From Humulus lupulus (Eukaryota; Streptophyta; Magnoliopsida; Rosales; Cannabaceae): a stretch of 64,000 bases of DNA. Where the stretch lies: NCBI RefSeq assembly GCF_963169125.1, contig NC_084794.1, positions 155,134,858 through 155,198,857 of the forward strand. Reading direction: 5' to 3'. A program made the translations under genes and the position numbers. The notes below the pieces were generated by a model. It ran no database searches. It was not told the DNA's origin and saw only the letters and a program-made list of their open reading frames with translations. Each line of letters opens with the position of its first letter. The stretch's first letter is position 1. Shown in pieces: positions 32,201-43,977 of this stretch.

Positions 32201-33037
32201 TTTAAGGTACTGGAGGATAGTGGTGGGGTTCGAAACCTATGAGAGAGACACATCCAAAACCTAAAGCAACCAAGGTAAAACTCTACTGAACTTTTGTTTA
32301 AGTTTTGTATAAGCTTAGTAAATTTGTTTTGCATGAGTATATCTTGTGTTTATATACTTCATTTGGCCTTTAATATTATTTTTATGGTGAATGTTTTATG
32401 GATGCATGGTTCTATGGTTTATTGTTAGCTTGGAATCCAAAGTTACAATAAGTGTATGCTTGTTGCCAAAGATTTCGACTTGACTTCCAAAGGGTCAAGC
32501 AATGACATAACGGCTTAGTTCATAAAAATAAACTCTATGGATAAATTTTATTGGAAGAATACTTGATTTTAGGCTTTTGAAAAGTTCAAAAATATTTTGT
32601 CTGCTACTAATTATGCATGTTTTGCGAAACTTGTACAAATTTGGAAAAATATTGGTAGCTTGGATTCACAAATTTTGGGCAATATGTTGAGTCAGTAAAT
32701 CAATGAATTTTTTATTGAAACTTTGTAAGAAAGTTTATGGTATATCAAAGTTGAAATGTAAGAATGCCCTAATCTATTTACTTTGTAAAAGCATCACTCA
32801 ACTCATATTTATTAGAAAAATACCATTCTAGAGAGAATGTTTAGTGGGGCCTTGAGAAAACATGCAATTTGGGACCAATGGTTTTAAAATAAAAATATAG
32901 TGCCTTTATGCAGTCTTTGAAGTTAAAAAATAAAAAAAATAAGTCTCAGTGACGTATATAAAACATAAACCATAACATATAAGTTTATAACCTTTCTTGG
33001 ATCTCATCTTAATCGTTAATCGCTCACAGGACATTGT
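29280..33037. other. AT-rich region without recognised genes
   Basis: No open frame with protein likeness. The stretch 29540-29700 is locally GC-rich and Pro-codon-like, without a known domain. A CT-rich tract (31735-31870) followed by AG|GTAA sites near 32108 and 32273 resembles the leader part of a long LTR or a host 5' UTR, but LTR ends were not found. A stem-loop lies at 30478-30569. Confidence 0.4.
30478..30569. repeat. Two-tier inverted repeat (stem-loop)
   Basis: Outer arms ATGAATGTAAT (30478-30488) and ATTACATTCAT (30559-30569) are exact. Inner arms ATTATAGAAA and TTTCTATAAT flank a 7-base loop at about 30514-30540. The sequence between the tiers pairs poorly. Confidence 0.6.
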
Positions 33038-34295
33038 TGTGATATTTTTCGATCAAAAATGTGCAAGTGTACACAGTCAACAAGTAATATAATGATAAGT
33101 TGAGTATTGTCTCCACATGGATTGAATTAGCAAATAATTGAGCACAAATCAATTGCCAAAAAAATTAATAGTGATGAAAAATATATTGAAAATGCTTCAA
33201 AATAAACTAAAATGACAATCTAAAAGCAAGATAAATTAAATTTGGTGAAATGGGCTTGAATTATTAAATCCCTCTATGTCAATTATCCTGTACATTTTGC
33301 TGCAGCAAAAGCTCAGAAAAATTACCGAGAGTTAACAAGATTTCGAAATTAATTGAACTATTCCAAATCCTATGGAATTAATTCGTTCACCTAATTCAAC
33401 ATATTCCTATGTCAATCAAGTTTAAGAATCCAGAATTTAAGCATCAATTCATAATGTTTGCACAAGGTAAATAACACATTCCTATGCTATTAAAGAACAT
33501 AACACAACAAGATTATTCACTTGTGTCATTCAAATCTATCAATTATATTCAAACTTCCCAGCACAAATATAACGCAATATCTTGCCATTAGTGGTCAATC
33601 AACAACAAGAAATCATCAATAAGAACATTTGATTGAACAATGGGTCAATAACTAAAATAAAATGCTAGAAAATTAGAATTAAGACATAGAGTTCATCAAT
33701 AAATGAGATTAAAGAGGAGAAAACAAGCCAAAGATGATGAATCAATAATCTTATCTTCCTCCTCTTACTTTTCTTCTTTGGATGCTTCTCTTCAAACTTG
33801 GAATTTCTTCTTCTTCTTCTTCTTCTTCTTCATTTCCCTTTTTCCTCTTTCTCTAATGGAAACTCTAGAATAATCATCTCAAATGGTGGCTGCCTTCTTT
33901 TTTTTTTATATGCGGTTGATTTCCCTTTTTTTTCTTTTTCCTCTAGGTTACCCAATTTAGTAGTCTAAGTACAAAATTTCCCCTCTTTGTATCCTGCTAA
34001 AAATGCTCCGGTAAAATTTCTTTCGCTCCAGCAAAACCTGACATTTCAGCACAAATTAACAACTTAGAGTCAATTCACTTTTCATTATTTTTCTTTGAAC
34101 AATTCATGCATAAATTCCTTATTTTTCAACTTTCAACTATAAAACACCAAAAAGAACACAAGAAGACCAAAGAACGCAAAAAAAAAAGAAAGGAATTAAC
34201 TATAAAAAATAATAATTCACAAACATCACTCAACCTAATTCTATATTTATAAGCTTAAAAGTATAAAAATAAATATTTATTCTAAATTTATCACA
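33038..34295 (-). mobile_element. Element D 3' LTR (probable)
   Basis: 1258 bp. Minus strand starts TGTGAT and ends ATCACA, a 6-base inverted terminus, directly preceded by the purine tract. No second copy in the window, so the ends rest on the terminus and tract alone. Confidence 0.6.
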
Positions 34296-34306
34296 CCCCC
34301 AAGCTT
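34296..34306 (-). promoter_or_regulatory. Polypurine tract of element D
   Basis: Minus strand AAGCTTGGGGG, touching the LTR start TGTGAT. Confidence 0.65.
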
Positions 34307-34974
34307 ATGACATTGCTCGCCCTTAAGCGATGAATCTAAAAAGATGACTAAAGAAACAAAGGACACCACAAAATGAACAGCAAAAGAACAAAATTGGAAG
34401 ACAACAAAAACAGGACACAACAAGAAAGGATAAACTTTACTTTTCCAATGCTTAAAAAGGGGAAAACTATTAGGAATTTTATTGTTGAATAAGAGAAACT
34501 AAATTTCACACTTACAGAAGATTGAAACCAAAATCTTCAAGTATTAATGTTGCTATCAAAATATGAGTCAAGTGTTTCTCCCATTATTGCATTCATAGCT
34601 TTTTCTAAACATTTTCAATCATAAAAAATCAAACTAGACATTGGTCCTAAAGCTTAAATAATGCCTCCATAAGTTACTTAGTGATTCCCTCTCCACTAAT
34701 GTAGACAAACACCACATCAAACATCAAAAGGACTTTATCAAGCTTGTAATGATAGGCTAGGGTGAAAGTAGAACAATAGATAATAATTTTAGCTCAAATC
34801 ACCCTAAGCACCTCAATCTTTCTAGAGCCTAAATCAATGCACACATTAATTTCCCCAAACAACACCCCACAACAAAATCTAACTCGTGCCACTAGCCCTT
34901 ATTACTAACATGCAAAGACAAAACTAAAACAAACTTTTCTTTAATTTGAAGAGTTACACCCCAAACTTATTTAC
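34307..34974 (-). other. Element D 3' untranslated region, part 1
   Basis: A-rich on the plus strand, no ORF. Continues at 61208 on the far side of element E. Confidence 0.5.
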
Positions 34975-36140
34975 TGTTGTCCCTAAAAAATACGAGGATG
35001 ACGTGGCAAATGAGAATGTGACACATGACATCACAAATCAGAGAAACAAACAACATAGTATTGAGAAAAGACCGACGGGCAAAAAATATAGATCCAGGGC
35101 CTATGGGGAAGTCGACCAAGCCTAAACGCCCCAGGGGTGGTCCGGCCTGAACCCTACCCCTAGGGGTGGTCGACCTGACCCCTACTCCTAGGGGTGGTCA
35201 GCCTAAGCAGGCCCAAGAGCCCTAGGGGTGGTCGGCCTGACCTCTACCCTAGGGGTGGTCGACCCTAGTGTGCCCAAGAGAGTGGTCGGCCTCACCCCTA
35301 CCTTAGGGGTGGTCAGCCCTAGTATGCCGAAGGATCCCTAGGGGTTGTCAGCCTGACCCCAACCCCTAGGGGTGTCGACCTGACATGCTCAAGAACCACC
35401 AAGGTGGTCGGCCCACCCTATTCTTCATAGGGTGGTCAGCTCAAACCCCCAAGTACACTTCACTGAGAAATACTCACTATCGTTCAAACTGAGATCAACA
35501 AGCCTAGCACCCAGAAGATCAAAGGCTTAGCACCCAGAGGATCAATAGGTCCAGCACCCAGAAGGTCACAAGCCTAACACCCAAGCTTGGGTCATCGGAC
35601 CTAGCACCTAAGTCTCATATACCTACAGAGACTTAACATCTTCCTAGAGGTTTCTATCGTGCATTATAAACCATGATCCAGAGAAGACAACAAGAAGACC
35701 CATGATCTCATAATCATGGGGAGGTGGACACGTATCTTTACTCACAATGATCGTGTACCAAACCACAATCTCTAGTACTTCTAATCATGTAACAGCCCCT
35801 AGGTACTATAATTAAAGGACCCAGGGCTTCATAAAGGGGACTTTTTTTCCCCTTGGATCACTTTTTCTGGAATTTTGGAGATCTAAAGAACATTTGGGGA
35901 GAAATTATGGGCAAGTGAGAACGAGTGAATACTTTGGTTCAACAGTGTAATTATCGAGTGATTCAATACTAAAAGTTAAGTGGATTAGGTCATTACTGTT
36001 CATCAGAACAGGGCTGAACCACTATAAAATTCTTGTGTGTTTATTTAAGATAATCATACTCAGTCGTTTATTCTATATATTTTATTCAAAAGGTGTCGTA
36101 TACTATACATACGACCATTGGCCAATTTCACAGGTCAACA
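34975..36140 (+). mobile_element. Element E 5' LTR
   Basis: 1166 bp, TGTTGTCCCT to GGTCAACA. U3 has an array of eleven GGGGTGGTCGGCC-like units (35140-35445), then 'cagcacccagaag' repeats at 35505-35600. A TATA-like TATAATTA lies at 35807-35814. Confidence 0.95.
35140..35445 (+). repeat. GGGGTGGTCGGCC array in element E U3 (5' LTR)
   Basis: Eleven imperfect units at about 27-33 bp spacing, each with AGGGGTGGTCG followed by G/A-C-C-T/C and a CCCTACCCCT spacer. The 3' LTR has eight. Confidence 0.85.
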
Positions 36141-36195
36141 TTTTGGTGCTTTCATTGAGAGTACGAAATCAAGAAACACACTTTCATCAGTTTAC
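36141..36195 (+). promoter_or_regulatory. Element E leader with primer-binding-like site
   Basis: TTTTGGTGCTTTCATTGAGAG directly after the LTR CA, shared with elements A and B. The tRNA is not assigned; it is not the initiator-Met complement. The gag ATG follows at 36196. Confidence 0.6.
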
Positions 36196-37440
36196 AATGC
36201 CTCCAAAACCCAGTCAGACAAAGAGGACTGCTCCTAGGGATTCCACCACTTAGGATCCTATAGATTTTGTTAAAGAACCTCAGCTGGAGGATAAGGAGGG
36301 GGTACCAGGGATGTCTACCTACCTGGAGCAGCGATCCCACCAGCAGTGCAGCCTCAAATAGATGCACTCGTCATGGCTATCCAAGGTCTGATAAAGAAAC
36401 CTTCCAATATGGAGTTGGCACATAGAAGTGGGAGTCCCTTCAGTGCTAATATCCAATCTCCTCAACCACCACTGAAATACAAGACCCCGAAACTCCCAAC
36501 ATACACTGGGAAGGAGGACCTAGTATGACACATTGGGAAGTTCGAGGAACAAATGGAGTTACTCGGTGTGGAGTATGATTATAGGTGCAGGGTATTCCCT
36601 ACCACTCTCTCTGACTCGGCTTGGGAATGGTATTGGAAATTAAAACCTGAATTCATCACTTCTTGAGATCAGTTCAGGAAGGAATTCTGCAAGGTCTTTC
36701 GTGCCGGGCGAATTCAACCAGATTATGCCAATCAGCTAGCTGACATCAACCAATGGAAAGATGAATCCCTGAAAGACTACATTCAAAGATTTATGAGAGA
36801 GGCAAATCGAGCGTCCACGGTAAGAGATGAAGGGAAGTTCATTGCCATCTCGGCAGGAATAATTTATTGCAGTCCTTTATGGGATAGTATACACATGAAC
36901 CCTATCAACACCTCGCATGAGTTCCTGGACCGAGCCGAAAAATACATGAAGCTAGACGTTGCTATCATGAAGGAAGAAAAAGGCATAAACCATCCGACCA
37001 CTGTCAAGGCAGATAATAATGGCACAAACCCTCAGGGTGGTAGTGGGGCCATCGGTAAGAAGAGGAACACCTCAGATGTCGAGCAGGGTGGAGAGAAGAA
37101 AGCTAAGTCAGCACCAGCCGACAAACAACCTAAGCATCAGCCCTACCAACCCAGGTTCACCATTTATACCATCTTGACTACATCAAGGGCTGAGATTTAC
37201 TAGGCAGCATACCAAGAGGTACCATACCGAAAGCCACCACCCTTGCGTTCAAAAGGATATAATGACAAGAATAAGTTTTGTCATTTTCATAATGATTATG
37301 GGCACGACACAAACGAGTGCAAACACTGAAGGATGAGATAGAGTTTCTTCTCTGATCAGGAAAACTCTCAAGGTACCGAGTCAAGACCAAAACCCCAAGC
37401 AGAAATCCAGAATTCCGAAGACAGAGAAGTCCACCACTAG
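36196..37440 (+). pseudogene. Element E gag (broken)
   Basis: ATG 36196 (MPPKPSQTKR) followed by a TAG after 18 residues. Then several frames. YTGKEDLV*HIGKFEEQMELLGV (about 36500-36570) and WDQFRKEFCKVFRAGR-like text precede the open stretch 36793-37203 (MREANRAS...HEFLDRAEKYM), the end of a retrotransposon gag domain. A zinc-binding-like CHFHNDYGHDTNEC follows at 37279-37320. Gag forms the particle. Stops at 36250, 36526, 36664 and 37201 break it. Confidence 0.8.
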
Positions 37441-37990
37441 AGTCGGCGGCTGTAGACTTCACAATGGATACCATATGTGGAGGGCCCCACATAGCAGGCA
37501 ATAGTAATAATGCCTGTGAGCGATATGCAAGGACCCTCGGACATGAGGTAGGGGAGTCTTCCCAGTGTATGGAAGTTGAGGAGTGGTCTCCAAAAAATAC
37601 AAAGTATGAAAGTGAAACTCTGACTTTTACAGAGAATGACGCCAAGCACGTGAGGTTCCCCCACAATGACCCTCTAGTCCTTACCATTTAAATCGCCAAT
37701 GCCCGGGTGAAGAGATGCTTGGTGGATATGGGAAGCTCAGTACATATCATCTAAAAATCATCCTTCGAGAAGATGAAGCTCACAGTCAAGGACCTGACAC
37801 AGTGTTCCCAAGTTATATAATGTAGTGCCTAGCACCAGCAGGAACTATCAGACTACCGGTCACGGTGGAGGATGCCACCAGGCACGAGACTGTAATGACA
37901 GAATTCCTCGGGGTAGATTTCACATCGGCTTATAATGTAGTGCTTGGGAGACCCCTCATGATGGCATTACACACAGTAGTTTCTATCTAG
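37441..37990 (+). pseudogene. Element E aspartic protease (broken)
   Basis: 37464-37691 includes FTENDAKHVRFPHNDPLV, then a stop at 37689. The active-site motif at 37724-37735 reads D-M-G-S (family D-T/G-G-S), Asp and Gly kept. VTVEDATRHETVMTEFLGVDFTSAYNVVLGRP (about 37860-37950) is the second half of the fold. Several stops remain. Confidence 0.75.
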
Positions 37991-38608
37991 CATCTATCTT
38001 TGAAGTTACCCACCAGCGCAGGGCAAGGATGCGTACAAGGTAACCAATTGGAGGCACGAGAATGCTATAATGCGTCAGTGGTCAAGGCAAAGAAAGGACC
38101 ATGCGTAAACAACATGATAGTAACCTGCTGCAAAGAGAATGAAGGAACCGATGAGGTTGTCAACATGGAAGTTGACGTCAAAAGAAACACTCTACTAGAG
38201 TCGGGGGCTCCTTTTAACGAAGATTTTTTGTTATAGAAAGTTTCCCAAAATGAGGGAAACGACATCGATCCTCGCTTTGGGGATGATTTCATGGGGGTGG
38301 GACCAATTGAAGATCTTGATGAAGTCCTAATAGATGAGGAGGACCTGACTAGAGTAATCAAAGGCGGGAAGGAGTTAAAGGTGGAAATTAAAGCACGGTT
38401 AGTGGAATTTTTGAAGAAAAACCAGGACGTCTTTGCCTGGTCACATAAGGACATGATTGGAATTTCTCCATCTGTGATAAGTCATGTCCTCAATATAGAC
38501 AAGAACTATCCACATGTGCAACAAAAAAAGAGACTGCTGACAAAGACCGATCTCAAGCCCTGAAGGAGGAGGTCAGCGGCTCAAGGAAAAAGGTTTTATA
38601 AGGGAGAC
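37991..38608 (+). pseudogene. Element E pre-RT spacer and RT start (broken)
   Basis: The acidic spacer (38000-38236, 38291-38400) is followed by VEFLKKNQDVFAWSHKDMIGISPSVISHVLNI, the stretch before RT in Tat elements, and KKRLLTKTDLK with a TGA at 38561-38563. The sequence then breaks at GAGAC (38604-38608) where element 2 inserted, and resumes at 51314. Confidence 0.8.
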
Positions 38609-40996
38609 TGTAATGACCCAAAATCCTGAATGTGGCTTAATGCCGGGATTAGGGGGCTAGGAGGTCCGTAATTGATTTATTATGCAATTAAATGATTATG
38701 TGAGTTGTATTATTATATGATGATAAATGCATGCATGTGGGTTCACTTTTCATTATAAGGGTATTTTTGTAATTTTCCCGTTGAGGGCATATTTGTATAT
38801 TTATATGCATGTCGGTGATTATGGATGAGGCCACATTATTATATGGATATGTTCAAGCTATTTGTCATGAGATGATCTTAGGATGTCATTTAGTGGTTTT
38901 GTCATAACGCTATTGGATAAAGAGAATGATTATTTGATGATATATTGGGAGTTAGTGAGATCAGGAGGAAATTCTGGGAATTTTGACTATTTTTCCCCAG
39001 GGTCATTTTTGGGACCCCGAGTATTAGGATTTACTTGAGGTTACTAAATCTTGAAGTAACATGTCAGAAGGAAAACTACGTTCAAACACCTTTATCATTC
39101 GAAGGGAATTTGCGTTCTAGGACTCAGATTCTTGTGAGGGTCGAGTTATAGCAATTATGGGGAAGATTAGAAGCTTATTAACCAAAGGATTTAGCAAGAA
39201 ATGACTCAATTTGAGGTAATTCAAGCTTTAAGTTTTTAGTTTTTGATTTTCTAAGCTTTAAATTGGGTTTTATGTGTTGACGAGTTTATTATTTGTTCAA
39301 ACCTCTAATTTTGAAAGTTTTTGGCCATTGGGATGTTTGGGAACTTTGATTTTTGGATTTAGGAATGTTTGAGTAGGTTTTTGGATGGATTTAGAAGAGG
39401 AAAACGAAGGTTTTTGGCTGGGTTCCAGGTGGGGCCGCGGCCCAAGCTTAGTGTAGAAGAGAGGTGGAGCTAAAAGGCCTTGGGGCCACGACGCCTGGGA
39501 GGTGGCCCACGGCACGTGGTGTAGGTGCTTGTGGCTGGCGCCTCTGTTTGGGAGGTGGCCCGCAGCTCAGTTGGGTGGGGTCGCAGTGCTTAAGGGCATT
39601 TGTTGCCAGAATTGTGTTTTAATCATGGGAACTCAAATCTTAGGCCTCGAGATCGTTCCACTACCCGGTTTAGTAGGATTCAACATCTCGAAGGCTAGGT
39701 GTTGGTCTCAAAACCTCTTATTACTCATTTTATTAATGGGATTTCATATTTGGTTATGACTAGGTGACCGGTAAGGGACTTAAGGACCGATCCTTCTCAA
39801 GTGTCGTTCTTTTATTATTTCACGCTTGAACCAGAGGTAAGAAAACTGCACCCAGTATGTGACATGCATTGTTAATGATGAGGCATGTTGAGTGCTTTAG
39901 ATGTGGACATTGATTGCATATTAAATGCTTAGAAGTCTAGCTTACTTTTGAGTAGTACTAACTTACTAGTCAGAATCGGTAATGGTGTCAATATTGACTG
40001 TGAAGCTGTGACTTATTTGTCAAGTTCGGCAATGATACTGAGCACTGGTCGTATGGAATTGACCTATGAGTCAATAACATTATTAGCATGTTTACACAAG
40101 CCCAAAATATTAGATCTGATCGACATAAGCATTATCATCGTAAGCATGAAATGCTTCACCGACCTTAAGTTTGATGAAAACTGAAGTGCTTGTGTAGTCT
40201 AAAGGCTAGTTACTCAGAGCCAGAGCCAAAGAGCTAAGAAGACCTACACGTCACATGGCTTAGGGAGCGGATCCCTAGAGATGGACTCATTAGCCATCTA
40301 TTGAAGGAGCAGAACCCTAGAGATGGACTCATTAGTCATCTATACAGGGAACAGAACCTTAGAGGTAGACTTATTAATCACCTATCACATGTGTGACTCA
40401 TTAGTCACTTAAACAACGTGTGATTCATTAATCACTTATCTGATTAGGGATACAAGCCCCAGCATGATTACCAGAATCAATATCGATATTCATTTATCTG
40501 ATTAGGCTGCAAGCCCCAGAATGATTATTACAATCATTTATTGATATTGTATACATGCAGTAATAAGTTTTCTTGTTGAGCTTTTGCTCACGGGTGCTAT
40601 GTGGTGCAGGTAAAGGGAAAGAAAAGTTCACCCAGCCTTGAGTGGAGAGCTTAGGTGGTCATTTGTAAATATGAGGCCGCTTGACCATCATGGCAAAGGT
40701 GTTTCTCAGAGGAACTATGGGTTAACCCTACATTTTGCCGCTTAGGTCAACGGGTTGTAATTTTTATACTGTAATAACTATTTTGGATTGTAAATAACTA
40801 GTGCTACAACGTTTTTATGGGCCCATGTACAATTTAATATTTTTAAATAAAATATACGCATTCAATTTGACCGAGATATTCACCCTAGCCTATTAATAAC
40901 ACCTAGATGCATGTGTTATAACTTAATGACTCGTTTAGCGAGTTAAGCACGGTTTACAGTTCACAGTAACGGTCTTGGAGTAACTAGGGCGTTACA
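38609..40996 (+). mobile_element. Element 2 5' LTR
   Basis: 2388 bp, TGTAATGACCC to TAGGGCGTTACA. The U3 palindrome is slightly decayed (CCACATTATTATATGG, 38831-38846). GC-rich island about 39430-39600. Short repeats of 'agatggactcattag(c/t)catctat' at 40280-40440. Donor-like sites at 39215, 39837 and 40610. Small ORFs are not credible. Confidence 0.94.
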
Positions 40997-41447
40997 ACTT
41001 GGTATCAGAGCGTGCCAAGGTTTATGGTTCCTATAGACTGGATGGGCATGTACACTCACCACTGAAGACAAGCTCGACTCATAGTTTGGTAACTATTTAT
41101 GTGGTTATATGTTTAACTGATTAAATAAAATATAAATGATTTACCTACTTACATGGGATATATTGATAAGGATGGGCCCTGACTACTGCATCATAAGCAA
41201 GAACGTCCTTATTAATACTAATATTGCTAGAACATTTTTATTAGTATTGTTAATCGTTGATCTATTAATTGATAAGTGTTAAATGCTAAATGTTATGATC
41301 ATTTGTCCATTTTTTTATCTGTATGATTGTGAAACATGAATGAATATCTCCTTGTTCTTGGACCATGAGGTGACAAGAGGTTTAGTTATCACTTCCTAAA
41401 TGGCCGCATTGATTGTTTCCGCAAGGTTTAAATTTATAATATGATTC
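40997..41447 (+). other. Element 2 untranslated leader
   Basis: AT-rich, collinear with element 1 leader ('gacaagctcgactcatagtttggtaac'). No ORF. Confidence 0.5.
41000..41011 (+). promoter_or_regulatory. Element 2 primer-binding site (initiator-Met tRNA)
   Basis: TGGTATCAGAGC, three bases after the LTR, exact. Confidence 0.93.
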
Positions 41448-42535
41448 CAACGCAGACAAATTCATCAGCTGGCTAGGAAGATCAGAGCCAAAATGATAGA
41501 CAGGGTTAAGAGAATGACCAGAGTCAGATTCCACAGCTAGTTCCTGAAGACTGGCATCAGTTGTTGGTTGATTTACAGGGCAGAGTATTGAGGCAGGAAG
41601 AAGAAATACGCCTCCTCAGACAATAACTGGTTCCTGCAAGGAATTTTTTCGTGAAGCACCACATGTATCGGTGCCAACAGTTGAACAGTTGCCAGAGGGT
41701 GGGAATAAATGGGAACCTCTTTATGAAAGGTTCAGGAAACAGCAACCTCTAGTTTTTTAGGGCAATGCAGATCCAGCTAAGGTAGAGCAGTGGATGAGCA
41801 TGATTACCACCATCCCTGACTTTATGAGGGTGTCTAAAAATGAGAGGGTGGCCTGTGCCACATACATGTTTTGGGAGGATGCCCGAATTTGGTGGGAAGT
41901 GGTATCCCAAACCAGAAATATCAATGCCTTGAGTAAGGAAGAGTTTCAGACTCTGTTCAGCGAAAAGTATTACAATGATGCCATCAGGGCTGCAAAGGCT
42001 GAAGAGTTTATCATATTACTTCAAGGGAGTTTGTCAGTAACTGAATACGCTCTGAAGTTTGATAGATTTGCAAAGATTTCCATGGAGCTAGTGCCCACTG
42101 ATGGAACCAGAAGGGAGAGTTACTACTTATGCACAGGTGGTGGAGAAGGAGCTCACAGCTGAGAGTGCAGAGAACAAGATCTGGTGGGACAATGATGCAA
42201 GAAGAGAGAATAGGAGGGCAAGATCTCCATTCGTGAGTTCAGGTAGGGGCAGAGGCCCCAGCGATCAGAAGAGGAAGGTTCCTGATGCCTTCCAATCTCT
42301 AGGCCCTGACAGGCAACCGCATAGTTTTTCAGTTGGCCGGCGGGGTGGTAGTGAGGCCTGGAAGAATTATCCTGAGTGCCCTAGGTGCAAGAGGCACCAT
42401 ATGGGGGAATGTAGGGCAAAGGCTTGCTTCTTATGTGGGGAAGTGGGACATTTCAAGAAGGATTGCCCAAAAGCAAGAAAAGAAGAATTTAGAAAGGCGG
42501 ATAGCTCGACCCCAGCTTAAGTGTTCGCATTGACT
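41448..42535 (+). pseudogene. Element 2 gag (broken)
   Basis: ATG 41448 aligns with element 1's gag start, but the first 300 bases hold stops. The open stretch 41794-42162 carries MSMITTIPDFMRV...ACATYMFWEDARIWWEVVS and LSVTEYALKFDRFAKIS. After a frameshift near 42110, 42101-42520 continues with YAQVVEKEL and the zinc knuckle CFLCGEVGHFKKDC (42425-42466). It ends near TAA 42518-42520. Confidence 0.88.
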
Positions 42536-43200
42536 TAGGATGAAGCTGAGGCATCACCCTCATTAGTTACAGGTCAGCTTCTTTGTGGTTGAACACCTTA
42601 TACTGTTTTGATTGATTCAAGGGCTACACATTCTTTTGTTGCTAGTAGAATTATTGATAGACTGTGTAGACCATGTGATTATTATGTTCTGGGGTTCGGG
42701 ACTTTGTTACCCACTGGGGAGTTAGTAGTATCCAGGAGATGGGTCAGATCTTTTCCAATGACAGTGGAGGGCAGAGAGTTGTCAGTGGATTTGATATAGT
42801 TAGTTATGACTGACTTTGATATGATTCTGGGTATGAATTTGCTTGTAAAGTACGAGGTAACCATAGATTGCACAAGGAAGATGGTCACCTTTTAGCTTGA
42901 AGGTGAGGATCCTTTTGTGTTTGTTTGCATTATGCATGGACCCCGTCTACCCATGATATCTATTTTAAGAGCTAGAGATCTATTGCAAGGAGGTACCATA
43001 AGATTCTTAGCCTGTGTGGTGGATACTACTCAGGCCATGCCAGTGGGACCAGAGGAAACCAGATTAGTGTGTGAGTTTCTAGATGTGTTTCCATAAGATT
43101 TACCAGGGTTGCCACCACACAAAGAGATTGAATTTGTGATAGAGTTGGCACCAGGGATGAAGCCAGTGTCTAGAGCAGTTTACAGAATGGCCACGGCAGA
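42536..43200 (+). pseudogene. Element 2 aspartic protease (broken)
   Basis: Active site I-D-S-R-A at 42611-42625: the Gly of D-S-G-A is Arg, which should inactivate it. RRWVRSFPMTVEGRELSVDLI and FDMILGMNLLVKYEVTI follow, with TAG at 42797-42799. Further stop near 43096. Confidence 0.85.
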
Positions 43201-43977
43201 ATTAAAAGAATTAAAAGTATAGCTGCAGGAGCTGTTGGACGTAGGTTTTATCAAACCTAGTTTCTCACCTTGGGGCGCACCTGTTCTGTTTGTGAAGAAG
43301 AAAGATGGTTCTCTAAGGATGTGCATTGATTATAGAGAACTGAATAAGTTAACAATTAAGAACAAGTATCCTCTGCCAAGGATAGATGATATGTTTGATC
43401 AGTTGCAAGGTAAAAGGGTATTCTCAAAGATAGACCTTCGTTCTGGTTATCACTAGCTAAGGGTCAAGGAGGGAGATATACCGGAGACTGTTTTTCGCAC
43501 TAGATATGGGCATTATGAATTCTTAGTCATGTCTTTTGGATTGACTGATGCCCCAACTGCTTTCATGGATTTGATGAACAGAGTGTTCAAGGATTATTTC
43601 GACCAGTTTGTGATCGTCTTCATTGATGATATCCTGGTTTATTCTCAGTCATAGTCAGAACATGAGCAACATCTGAGGTTGGTTCTACAGAGACTGAGGG
43701 AGCATAGATTGTTTGCAAAATTCAAGAAGTGTGAGTTCTGGTTATCTCAGGTAACTTTCCTTGGGCACATTTTCAGTAAGGAGGGGATTAAAATAGATCC
43801 AGTCAAGATTGAGGCGGTCAGATATTGGCCGAGGCCAAGGAGTGCTTCTAAGGTTAGAATTTTCCTTGGATTGGCAGGCTATTACAGATATTTCATGGAA
43901 GGGTTCTCTAAGATTGCTACTTCATTGACTAAGCTGACCCGCAAGAATCAGAAGTTTGTGTGGTCAGACAAGTGTGA
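43201..43977 (+). pseudogene. Element 2 reverse transcriptase (broken)
   Basis: [18 protein letters not shown] and [11 protein letters not shown] hold the first Asp; the box F-I-D-D at 43619-43630 is intact. Stops: TAG 43220, TAG 43454-43456, TAG 43651-43653. 43679-44014 carries [19 protein letters not shown] and [16 protein letters not shown]. The reading ends in WSDKC at the CACTA insertion (43978) and resumes at 45422. Confidence 0.9.

Noticed and set aside
40280..40520. Satellite array in the element 2 LTR
   Set aside because: Only three or four short repeats of 'gactcattag' text, shared by both LTRs, so a local LTR feature.
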